A DNA stretch of 64,000 bases from Hawksworthiomyces lignivorus (lineage: Eukaryota > Ascomycota > Sordariomycetes > Ophiostomatales > Ophiostomataceae), in contig NTMA01000007.1 of the NCBI GenBank assembly GCA_002917075.1, forward strand, positions 1-64,000, read 5' to 3'. Shown here one piece after another: positions 33,552 to 45,325 of the stretch (its first letter is position 1; each line of letters starts with the position of its first letter). The notes below the pieces were generated by a model. It had not been told where the DNA came from. It did not search any database and was given only the letters and a program-made list of their open reading frames with translations. Made by a program: the position numbers and the translations under genes.

Positions 33552-35520
33552 TTACTGCTTGGGCGACATCATGATCTCCTCGTTCTCGGCGATGGGGGCA
33601 GGCAGGTTGTGGGTCTGGTTGATCTCGTTGGTGCCGACGACCTTCTCGGTACCCTCGAGGTTCAGGTGGTAGTCCTTGTTCTGCGACAGGACGTACTCTT
33701 CCTTGTCGATGTGGCGGAACAAGAAGTAGAAGACGATGGTCAGCACGCCGCCGGCGATGGCGGGTCCGCCAAAGTCCCAGGTGAGGTAGGGGTCGGTGAT
33801 GACGGAGGAGCAGGCCAGGCCGATGATGTAGGCGATGGCGGTGTTGAACAGGTTGAGGGCGGACACGAGACCACGCATGTTGATGGGCGCGCGCGAGTAG
33901 GCGATGCCGTAGGCGGGGACGTTGACGAACAGCTCGCTGATACCGCCCAGGCCGTAGGGGATGGCCATGTACCAGATGCTGATGGGGGCGACGCCGGTGC
34001 CGATCGTGCAGTCGCTGGAGCCCATGTTGCCGCAGGGGGACTGCTGGTAGGCGTAGTAGTTGAGGACGGTGTAGCCGACGGCGCCGATGCTGGACATGGC
34101 CAGACCGGTGGAGATGCGGGCAATGGGGCCGTAGTGGATGTTGAAGCGGCGCAGCATGGGGTACAGGCCGTAGTTGAGCACGGGCGCAAACGCGATGATG
34201 CTCAGCGAGTTGAAGTTGCCAATGACGTCGTTGGGCACGCCGTTGGTGGTCAGCATGGTGGACAGGAAGCTGGCAGCGCTGCCGATACCGTTGTCGTTGA
34301 GATACTGGATGGGGAAGAAGCAGAAGATGCCGGTGGCCTGGAAGGTGCGGCGCACGTCGTCGACAAACTCGTCGTTCCACTGCGTCTTGATGCTGAGGCC
34401 GGCGGCGGCAATGTTGGACGGCTTGGCCAGGTCCCAGAAGCCGTGGCGGCCGATGCGGCTGATGCCGCCGCGGCGGAAGACGACGCCGAGCACGCGGAAG
34501 ACGTTGGGCAGGTCGCTGCCGCCAGGAGGGTGCAGCTTAAGGCGCGAGTGCAGGAACCACAGCAGGGCCGGCAGGGGGATATAAAGCAGCAGCGGAATGA
34601 GGAAGGCCAGCCACCAGCCGACGTACTTCTCGGCGTAGGACGTAGCCACACCCATGAAGCCGCCAATGTTGATCATCAGGTAGAACCACAGCATGGCGCG
34701 CTCTGTCGTGGCCTCGGGGTCCTCGATGACGCGCTCACCCTTCTTGGTGACGACGACCTTGGGCACGGTGTTGACCATCTGGTCCAGCAGCAGGGGCGAC
34801 ACGTTGGGCTTGAACATGGCAGCGCCGACAGCCAGGATGTAGACAGACAGGAAAAAGGGGACCTTGGCATTGCCGTTCTCGAGGAGGTTCTTGGCACCAG
34901 AAACGAGCAGAAGCGCGTGGGCGAGACCGAAGACGCCGACACCCCAGCAAATGAGCTTGAAGCGGCCCGTCCGGGCATCAGCCAGGTAGCCGAAGACCAT
35001 TGGCAGTGCATATGCCAGCATGGAAAAGGACTGGCTGACAGCGTTGGCGGTGACCGTACCCAAGCCCAAGGCACCAGCCGTCTGCTGGTCGCCGCGGGGC
35101 GGAGCACCGAAGCCGTTGCCGCCGATGGGCAGCGGACGATTCACGTAGTTGGAGATGAGCGGCTGCACGCCATAGTAAGAGGCACGCTCGCAGAACTCCA
35201 CAATGCAGATCAGGTAAGCAATAACAGGCAGCTTTCCGGGGACGCGGCGGAGCGTCTTCAGCTCCTCCTCGGTGGGCTTTCCCTCGTAGTCATCGTTCAT
35301 GACGGAGGGGTCGAGGTATGCGGCGTGGTGGTCGCCTGGAGGCGTCTTGGACATCGTCAGATCGCTGCCATTGTGCTTCAGATCACCGCTGACATCAGCC
35401 AGCTGCTTCTCGTTTGCTGCGACATATTAGTATACGAATGAAGTCTGAGAGAGAAAAATGCAATGTTATAGGGAATGTGGTAGGGAAGAATGCATGGAAG
35501 AGAGACATACTGGGATCCAT
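33552..35520 (-). CDS. Proton-coupled oligopeptide transporter (POT/PTR2)
   Basis: Two minus-strand exons, 35520-35511 and 35416-33552, encode 624 residues; the intron (35510-35417) runs GTATGT..CAG. The first coding exon is only 10 bases (ATGGATCCCA). The protein imports di- and tripeptides with protons across the plasma membrane. Family signatures seen: the proton-coupling ExxERxxYY motif (E77, E80, R81, Y84, Y85) in helix 1, the FYLMINIGGFMG segment, FFPIQYLNDNGIGS in the second half and about 12 membrane segments. Length fits fungal PTR2 proteins. The long hydrophilic N-terminus and the C-tail are typical of the fungal branch. If the tiny first exon were skipped, an ATG at 35354 would give a 600-residue form. 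Confidence 0.92.
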
Positions 35521-38500
35521 CTTGGTTGTTCCCCGGTTCAATGTTCCTAGACACGGTATCGTGTGCGAGGAACAATAGAGAAGAGAAAGGGAAGGAAGAG
35601 AAGATGGAAAGAGAGGAGACAAAATAAAAATTTAGCTGGGAGGGAGATATGGCCCGTCTTTTATGCAGAACCAGGGAGACGGAAGCGCTTCATTAAGAAG
35701 GTCATGCAGCACTACCCCAAGACGCCGGTGCGAGGTGAAAGGCAATGAATGGGTCAAGGATGGGATGGACCATGCACCACTCTGGAGACGGGGAAGGGGA
35801 ACCTACAACTACGCGAAAGAGTGTGAGTGGCGGGATTGAGGGAGATAACTGTTGGACTGAGCAATTTGCATGTAAGTGAATTGTGTAAGTGTTCTACGGG
35901 GTTTGTAGTCTAAATTCCAGAAAGGGAGGGAAATAAACGAAGTGTGGAAACAGCATGGAGAGAAAAGAGACCCACGCTTCGATATCTGCGGAGCTGGAGC
36001 TTTGCTGGCAAAATCACGTTATGGCTAGGTCTGTGATGGTCTCTGCTGATAGGAGAGAGCGACATGGCGATGGTTGCGCCTCTCATCATGTACATGCAAT
36101 AAGCCTACAGTACCACTTTTCAGGTATTCTCGGAAACCGTGGTGCTAGGCTCGGACTAGGTACTAGTCTCGTATGAAGTAGATTTAGACTTTCTGGAGTT
36201 GCTGCAGGATTTAGCCAGGGGTGGGGATCAGAGATAACAGAAAAGAGCCAAGCTATGACAACATCCTAAGGGGGAGGGTCCGCGATGGGTTGGACTGTGG
36301 TCAGTGCTCCCTTTTGTCTTGTCTGCATTTCGGAAGCTCCCATTCGACGGAGGCAAAGAGGCGACGTGCCATAATCCTCCCAAGGGGAGGCGAAAATGGG
36401 CTAATAAAAAGGAGCGTGTGAGATACAAAGAAAAGCAAGGGAGAGTTAGGCGAGGCCGAGGTATTGTCAAGCAAAGAGGGCAAAAAGGCACAAGCAAGAA
36501 AATGAAACAAAAGAACTGGGCAACAAGAGAGCTGCCAAATTCAGGAAGTCCAATGAGAAATACTTCCTCGTCTCCTGTTCTCCTCTTCTGACCTGCCTAT
36601 TCTTTTCTCATCCACCACAAGTGTTTCTCAGCCTTCTATTTGGCTCCTTTCAGATATCATCCTCCGTGCTTTGCCGCTTCTTCAAGATTGCACGGCTGCA
36701 CGTACATCAAAGCGCTGGGCGACTTGGCGTCGCGTGAGGGACAGCGATCACTAGTCGTAGGCTTATGCGTACGAGTACATTCTCCATCGCATGTGTACAT
36801 ACAACCAAGTGCATACTCAAAAGCTCGTAAATGTCCTCCAATAACGGGCTTCACTTTCTGGTGCCAAGTCCGTGGTAAACGTCTACCTTATCTTACCCCC
36901 GTACTCTTCTCCTTTTCGTGTTCTCTCACTTACAGTACTTCCTCATCCTTGTTCTCTTGCACGCGCAACACAAAATTGCGTGGTCTGCTTCATGATTCAA
37001 GGCTTCTGTGCGAAAGATCAGGTATTGCCACATTAGGTAGGTGACAATGCATACATCTCATCTCAAGCTCACCCCCCATGTCCAGTAGCACCGGTTGAGA
37101 ACTGCAGGACCTAGGCTAGCCTGTCGACAGAGGCCGGGGTGTCTTTAGTGGCTCCTATCTCAAATTAGGTCGAGGTCCGACTCTCCAAGGCCTCAGTAAC
37201 TTTGGTCACTGGTATGCTTTTTTCTTTCCCACAACTATGCCTCTCGTAGGCTTGCTCGTACGGTACGGCAGAATGCTACCAACTTTTTGTTTGTGCCAAG
37301 CCGCCAAACGGCCTGCTTGCAACCCGAGGAGGAGCACAAAAGCAAATGTGCGGTTTATTGCCTAATTTGTGCTAAGGAGCAACGTTTCCGTCACTCACAC
37401 CAGATCCGTACTCATTTTCCCTATCTTTCTCCATATTTTATCCATTGCTTGTGCAATTTGCATACCTCAGCATTCTTCACGTTGGCAGATCTACCATCTC
37501 ACCTAGCTGCCCGTTGAAGCAGCTCAGGTATGGCCCAGCGTCCATCAAAACGTAGTGTGCGTTGCAGGAGTAATATGCTTATTTGAAATCAAAGGTCAGT
37601 ACGTTCCAATTTGCCAAGGCTGCGAGATCCTCGACGCAGTGCACTGTTGTACGCTCCTTAGCACGCGGGGATCGGCACCTGGCTGCTCCTCTAATCTCGT
37701 CTGGGCATGGCTGCACGCCTTTTACTACCACACCACCTGCCTGAGCGGTGGGTGTCTGGAGAGATACATGCCAGGTGCACTGCAACATGCGCGAGTCGTG
37801 CTGTAGTGGTGTTGTTCCCTGTTATCAGCGGCCTTCTGGTGCTACATCGTATGTACTCATGTGGAAGCAGAAAGCTGCAAGTTCTCTGCATTTCGGCCCT
37901 TTAAGAACTGCCAAGGCGCTATTTCTCACCGTCTGAGCCAATTGTAGCGCACATACATTGTGTCTACCCACTAAAGCACATAGACCAGTGGAATCGCACT
38001 GCTTACGGTTTAACGGCAGTCTTGCTGGAAATGGTAGGTCAAGGCACGCCAAGCCCGCTACGGATGTGTGTTGTCTCACTGGTTCCCTGCTGGGCTCCGT
38101 TCTGGCGTCGTACTCCGTAAATATTCGCCTCCGCCACTATCTGGCAGGAATTGAACAAACGCCGACGCGTGCGGAGAGTGGCGATAGAAGCAAAATGGAA
38201 GCTGAAAAAGAAGGACCAAAAGAAGGACCAAAAGAAGATCCCAAATAGAATACCGAGACGCGAAAGAAAAGAGGGGGCCCATCCTTAGAGGCCAAAAATA
38301 ATGAGACGAAGAAAAAAAAACTTTTGCGACCACCGCCAAATTTCAAGATAAACCAGGATCAAGATACTGCTGACTGCCTAATAATATGCTTAATCTTCTC
38401 GTTTCTCCCACCCACTACAATATGTAAAAAAAAACTCCTATTTGTGCGATAAGATCGACACGTGATTTATTTTAAGCAGTGCCAGAGCACTTGAAAGACT

Positions 38501-41500
38501 TTCCGAAAGCCATGTACGAGATATTGCAAGTCATGTGCATTACGAAGCAAACACTCTTAGCGGCAGGCATGCCAAAGACCAGGACATGTTGGCTCCTTCC
38601 TTTTAGAATAGTTCAAGAACTTTTTGTCAGGAGAGGTCTCTTCGGATATTGCTGTCTCGACAAGGAAAGTGCGTTAATCGATAACCAAGCTTCTGCTCCA
38701 TATTTTTTTTCTCCAAGCACGGTCTTTTGGCCATTCGACGTTTGCTCCTTCTTTTGGGTCATTTCCAGGGGGACCTTCCCCGGCATTTGCTCCATTAAGA
38801 ACGACGATTCCATTATGGGCAGTTCCTTTCTCTAGCACAAGGACAGAGCCCAATTGTGCAGAACCGGTAGGTGGAAATTTCTGAAAGGAACTCTTAGCGC
38901 GCTAGCGGTAGTAGCAGTGGAAGCGGTGGCGTGTGCTTTTCTCGGCTGCCCTTGCCTCTCGCTTGCTCAAATCCGTTATAGACTGTTTTAGAGTGCTCAA
39001 GGAAGCATTCGTCCGTCGTTTCGCACCCTCTAAAGAAGGGGCAAATGCCAAATTTCGCCAGATCGCACATTTCCTGTGCAACTTAGACGAGAGACGCCTC
39101 CAGACTACCGGGTCGCTATATGGAATTTTTAAGCTGTGTGCACAATCTAGACTCGTAAGGCGACTTCTTGCAACCACAACGCTATCAGATTTGATAATAG
39201 ATTTGACAGGGAAGCAGAGGAGCCAGACGTTCTGTTCATTGCTCCTCCTTCTCATCTCCCTCCTCCTGCTCTTGTTGGCATACAATGCGGTCGTCATATT
39301 GAGCAGGTCGCAGATGATAGCCGTGAAGCGACGCACAACTGTGAGGATAGCTCTATCTAGACGGTCGGAGAAGGTGCAGGTTGGAAACATACGAGTACAG
39401 CAGCAAACGGTGCGTGCACAAGCTCGTGTTCATAGCATTAAGCAATCCCGATGGCATCTTGTGTGATCGTTAGTCCCTGCTTAGTCTATGGGGATTGACG
39501 TACACCTGCCCCCTATGTCCCCTCTCTCGAAACGCCAAAGCGGATTTGATTGTGTAAAAGTATCGTTATTCTCGATGATAAAACAAACACATCAGCCAAT
39601 TCCTCAGTCCCGGACCCCCGGGTGCCATTTGCAGAAGTGTATAGTCGGCGCCTTCTTGTTCAAATTTTTTTAGACGCGAAAATTTCAACTTCCTATTTAG
39701 GCACTAGCACTAATGCCGGAGAAGAAGTAAGCCTCTGATAGTTCCCGGTGCTAGTGGGAAGGCGCGAAGGAACTTTGAGAGGAAAGGAAGGAGGCGGTTT
39801 GATGCGGAGCTAAGTGACAGACGGCGCCAAATCCGAAATAGAATAAAATAAAGAAAAATAAAATAGGGCCCATGGTTAGCACCCGTAGACGAATCGTGTC
39901 ACCGTAGGTGAAACTATACACCTACTCGTACGGAGTGCTCGTATAAAGTTCGGTATTCCAGAAACACGTGCTTGTAAAGCATACACAGCACCCGCAGTAA
40001 GAGGCGCCTCGTGTTTCTGTTCACAGTACAGCGCCACAAAACACGCTCAAGCGAATACTAAGTGGATACAAGCCCACAAGCGAAGGCCAATTTCTGTATA
40101 CTCGTACCTGGCACTAGTTAGCACATATCTGAAAGAGACGTACTTGCACAGCATGATTCCAGCTTTCCGTATCTGCCTATATCATTCGCTTGATAGCCAT
40201 ACTAGAAAAGGCAGGTATGCAAGGGAAGATGTGTTCCTGTCGACATCGAAGGAGTATCTGTGAATAATAGCCTGCTGTTAGACTGTGGAGAAGACGGATG
40301 TGACGGAAAACGTTGCCGCCGGGCAGCATCTTGATAAACGCTGCAACGAACGTTTGACATACGGAAAGCAGTATCTCGTACATAATAGTATCGTTGCAAG
40401 TAGAAGGCCAGCCGAAATTACAGTACCCATTACAAAGCAAGGGGCAGCAGCAAGGAAGGTGACGGGTGGCGGAATGTACCCTCTGTGCACGTACAGTCCT
40501 CTCCGCAGATGGGGCTGGCAAGGCACGTCCCGGAAGGAGACGAGCTGTCCCTTCGGGACGCCGTGCTTAAGCCGATCCTGCCCGCTCGCCACGCTTTGCC
40601 CCGGACCTCATCCCCAGGAAACGTGCATGCCAGATGGCAAATCGCAGAGGAAGATGCCAAAATAGACGTTCCGCGGCGGCAAGTGCGCCACTCTTTAAAC
40701 TTTGAATAACCTCCTTCTGTCCTCTCTCTTGCGGGGGAGAATCTGGGGAACGGTAACTTGTACGTAATAGAGAATGCATGGTCAGAAAGCAGGCCATGGA
40801 CAACGGATGAGGGGAAAGGTAGACGTGGGAATAAGAAACGGAGATGAGTATGGAGGCGGAAGCTGGTGCACGTATCCCGCGAACGCTCTGGGATGGGCCA
40901 ATGCTGGGGTGGGCAAGCTCAGAGCAGCAATGCAGACTCCAAGACGCGACGTGCTTTGGCAGCACCTTGCCAAACCACCAGTCGCAACGCGTGCGTGACA
41001 TGCCTAGCACGTTTGTCACAGAATACGACCCCAGGAATCTAGACGCCATCAAATGCGCGTCTCTTCTGCACCTGCAGGTAGCCGCCAAGGCAATTCGCGA
41101 CTTTCAGAGACATTTCTCTGTCTTGCCTAGATCTGCATCGTAGGACGTGCCATGCTTCATTGGTCGTCGATTTCCTGTGACAAACGTGCTGGTGTGGACG
41201 TTTGTGCTGTTATCTCTTAATCTCCAATTGTGAGATAGTGATTATAGAGACGGTCTAAATTGTTCTTTTCCATTGATTTAACTGGCCAGAGAACGCTTTG
41301 AGCTTGGGGCTTACCTATGTTTTCGGCTTTTGCTACGGGGTATTTTCCTCTAATTTAAGCAACATGCAGTGATGTTGCATTTCTCCAGTGCAACCTCAGC
41401 CGGGGCAGCTTTCCATTCCCAGGTGGCATTCGAGTGCAAGGAAAGTACCAACAATAGGTCCGGCTTGTGGCTCGGGCCACTCTGCGCCGAAGCTCGACGG

Positions 41501-43608
41501 AATATTGGGTGTGCGTTGCAATTGCTATCCGCATGTACACGTACGGGCTTTTTCTTTAGTCGTAGTTAGTATATGTAAGGCTATTTATGTACAAATAGGA
41601 GTAGATAAGGCGGCCATCACCGATGAGAGCAAAAGAAAGACCAAAAAGTGAAGAGGAAGAGAAGAGAGGCTATGGAGAAAGGAAGACTCCTTTGGTGCCG
41701 GTGATACGGCTTTTTCACACTTCAAGCACGTCTTACCGTGTGGAGTGCGGGTTGCTCTGCAGGTATGGCCCCCAAAAGATGAGGCCCGGTAATAAACACA
41801 TGAGTGCGCTTCACGGCTACTACAGTGGTATTGCAAGAGAAGTAAAAACAAACAAGTCATGTTGCGCTGCTTCATTACGCCGTAACAGAAGGTGGCTATG
41901 CTTCGGAAAGCAACGCATTTTTAAGGTTAATTGTAGTGTGTTCCAGTTGCCTGTTAAAAGCGTGCGGTAGTCTCTGTGACGAACTCGTAGTAATATCTAT
42001 TTGTGGTGCGATCTGCAGCGATGCAATGAAAGGATGATTGCACGACTCTTCTAGTTGAATATGCGGTGCAACGCAACAAAAAATGGCTTATTTACTGGAT
42101 CTGAGCCTAGAAGTTCTGTAAAGAGATTCCTTCTATCGAGAAAAAATGTTGGCCGTCTTCCTACTTCAATAATCTATGGGATTGAATACGAGGGGTACGG
42201 ATGTCCGTTCTCCATTTTGGCCGTGTTGTGCATAGATAGGAGAGTCTATCTAAGCTACATGGACTCACGGCGAGGACATCAGAATCCTAGCAAGCAGAGA
42301 CTCGTCACCCTGTTTGTTGCTCTATCTTGAACACTGCAGCTGACTCGTGTAACTCAACTAGCAACAGACACATCCCGCTCCGAGCATTTTCAAAGATTAA
42401 CGCAGGTCGAGTTCAATATCCTGTTCACTATATCTGGCTTCCTGTTCGTTAATAAACATTCAAGCAGTGATGGGCGACCGCACCTGGAACTACTCTGCAG
42501 TCGATCATCCTGGTTAGGTTCACCATTTTTAAAGATTACCCTGTCGCCTGCACAGGGATAAGGTCGATATTTATCGCCACGTAAAGTAATGGCACGGCTT
42601 AGAAGATGTTGACCCTTATCTACCTCAGTAGCTAGAAATGGCGACAAGAGTCAGCGCCTGATAGAGGATCTTATAGCTGTGGCTTTCTGTGTCCAGGATG
42701 GGGCGGCAACATATTGAAGCATCTGGTGAGATTCACAGAAGACACATACGAGCTATACGAAGACGGCTACCATGGTCAGAGTCTACAACACAAGGTCTAA
42801 CACCAAGAAAGGCTTAAAAAACGATCGCCGTTTTTCTTTTCTCATTCTGGGAAGCTGGAACAGATTCGCGATTTATTCTCAAGCTTCCTCCGCTGCAATC
42901 ATGAACGGAACTCGTCGCGTGTGATAAAAGTGAAAGTCCTCTGTGTATATCACAACACGGGAAGTCGCTGTGATGAGCGGTTTTGCTCATCCCAGAGAGT
43001 TTCCGCCAAGGCAGAGCGACGTCAACATTTTCTAGTAACACTCCTTATCTGAGTTCTATTATTTTGCTCTTGTAAGTCCCCCCTTTTTTGTTTTAAGAAT
43101 TTTTAAAAAAAAAAAATTTCATTCTCATTTTTATTGTCTCTTACTCCAGTCTCTCATGGTCAAAATAATGGATAGGTCAATCTTTCTTATAATTTTAACG
43201 ACGGAAAGGATCGTAGGAGTTTTCGAAGAATCCTTCACAAATATATTCCACGTAGGATGTTTATGTGCAGATTTTTTTTTGGCACAAGCTGATTAATATG
43301 AAGGATGTGCCGGAGACCCTCCGCACGGCCTGCAGCAATAACGGAGTCCTCCTACTCGAGAAGTCAAGCTAGTGGCGTTTATCTTCGCCGATAAGACCAA
43401 GGGCGCAGGGTAAAGGGCGCAATTTTTGACATGCATCTGTCACTGTCGCAGGCTGCTGCAGCTGCGTATCTAGTAATCCTCCGACGCCGGCTGGGCTGTC
43501 CAAAAACCGTAGACATAAAAGGTGTGATTACATATACAAAATTTCGCCATCGAATTCTTTTCTTCATATTTTTCCTCAAAAAAAAAACCACACCCACGAA
43601 CGAAGAAT
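35521..43608. other. 8-kb gene-free region
   Basis: No frame here shows a recognisable domain, signal peptide or consistent introns. The longest (38933-39466 plus and the overlapping 38902-39390 minus, 40567-41088 minus) are unconvincing. Base composition is not uniformly AT-rich, unlike the repeat-derived stretches elsewhere. Features noted: pyrimidine-rich tract 36560-36660; a small purine repeat (GAAGGACCAAAA) near 38205-38240; a hairpin GTCCC-TTC-GGGAC near 40548; TACTCCGTA at 38111-38119 and near copy TACGGAGTG at 39929. It could hold non-coding transcripts or very fast-evolving small genes. Confidence 0.45.
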
Positions 43609-45325
43609 ATGGCCGACCCTCGTCTTGTCGACGAGACGCAGGCTCTGCTAGCGGCTGAGTCCGGCACAGGCGGTACGGAGTCGCCGTCTCCAGCACCAAC
43701 GCTCGTCGACAGCAGCGTGGCAGCCCTCATATCCACGGACGATGATGCGAGAGACCCCGATAACCCGCTCAATTGGCCGTCTGCGTTCAAATGGGGCATC
43801 GTGTACTTGCTGGCATTTATGGCCTTCACGGTCACGTTTACGTGCATTTCTCTAGTTCCCGTGGCCGGCCACATCGTGCAGGAGCTCGACGGCAAGAATG
43901 GAAAGTCGAGCAGCGATAGCGACGGAGGCGGCCGTGTGCGCCTCGCCAGTGTGCTTCTCGTCACGATCTGGGAGCTCGGCGAAGCGGCGGGCCCGCTGGC
44001 GATTGCGCCTCTTTCGGAGACCGCATCGTGGGGCCGCCTGAAGGTGCTGAACGGCGCGACGATCCTGTTCGCGCTGGCCACGACGGCGTCGGCCCTGGCA
44101 CCCAGCACCGCGTTTCTGATTGCCGCGCGCGGCCTGACGGGCCTGGCCGTGGCAACCAACGTGCTGAACCCCGCCATCGTCGGCGACATCTTCCCGCCCG
44201 AGCAGCGGGGGTCGGCTATGGCGCTGATCCAGCTGGCGCCGCTCCTGGGCGGCGCCATTGGGCCGGCAATCGGCGGTGTCGTCGCCGACACCTGGGGCTG
44301 GCGGTCCCTGCTGTGGGTGAGCACGGGGCTGTCCACAGTGTGCACGATCCTCGTGCGGCTGATGTTCCGCGAGACGTACCCGCCCGCGGTTGCGCGCAAG
44401 CGCCAGCAGGCGGGCAAGATACACGCGATTTCCTCCTCGGTGACCCTATTTTCGGACGGGGACGCGGAAGCCGATGCCCGTGATGACGGCAGCGCTGACG
44501 GAGCCGCGGCGGGCAAGATCTTGGACACGCTGCCGACGTCCTCCGGCCTGAGCCACATACGCGACGCTGTGCTGCGCCCCATGGTTGTACTAGCTGACTC
44601 GTTCGTGCTGGCCATCTTGTCGGTGTACGGCGCTGTCTTGTTTTCATACTTTTATGTCATGTCGGTATCTCTTCCTGACATCTTGGAAGGCCGGTATGGC
44701 ATGTCCCCCGCCACCACGGGATCTTTTTTCCTCGTATTCAGTACGTTTTGTTCTGCCGTTGCTAGTCGCTTTGGTCGCTGCTGTTGATACTGACAACTCT
44801 CTACCAGGCATGGGTGCGTTTACCAGCATCTTGTTCTGCAACCGGTCCCTCGACCGCATCTACATATACCTGACAAATACGCAGGGCCGTCTGCAGCCGG
44901 ATGGTACCCGCGTCGGCCGTCCCGAGTTCCGCCTACCGCTCTCGTGCCTCTGCGGCATTCTTCTGGCGTCTTCTCTCACTCTGTACGGCTGGGCCGCTGA
45001 GCTGCGCTTGCCGCTGCCTGTCCTGCTTATAGCCGAGTTCTTCATGGGCTCGTCCATGGCGCTGACGTTCCTGCCGCTCGCATCGTACACTGTGGACGCG
45101 TTTGGACTGTACGCAGCCTCGGCGCTGACGGGCCTCATTGTTACGCGCTGCCTGTGCGGAACGTTCCTACCGCTGTCGGTGGCGCCGCTCGTAGACCGAT
45201 TCGGCTACGGCTGGGGATTCACCGTCTTGGCGGGCCTGGTTGTAGCGGTGGCACCGATTCCGGTCATTATTATCCGCTACGGCGAGAAGTGGAGGCAGCG
45301 CTCCAAGTATACGAGAGATGCGTGA
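43609..45325 (+). CDS. MFS transporter, DHA1 family
   Basis: Two exons, 43609-44740 and 44808-45325, encode 549 residues; the intron (44741-44807) runs GTACGT..CAG. The N-terminus has the DPDNPLNWPS motif common in fungal DHA1 polyamine/drug transporters. Helix-rich regions follow, with an A-like loop (PLSETASWGRLKVL) and a motif C-like antiporter helix (LLGGAIGPAIGGVVAD). The central loop (about 265-315) is long and acidic. The second exon carries the remaining helices and ends EKWRQRSKYTRDA. Likely a proton antiporter exporting small molecules; substrate unknown. It has no clustered biosynthetic partner nearby. Confidence 0.87.

Noticed and set aside
33609..35441. 610-codon plus-strand frame over the POT gene
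   Set aside because: Opposite strand of a GC-rich coding exon; composition dominated by Asp, Gly, Val and Gln, with no domain, while the minus strand has clear POT motifs.
38902..39466. Overlapping 160-177 codon frames on both strands
   Set aside because: Neither shows a domain; the plus frame lacks an ATG start, and both cannot easily be coding. Kept only as part of the gene-free region.
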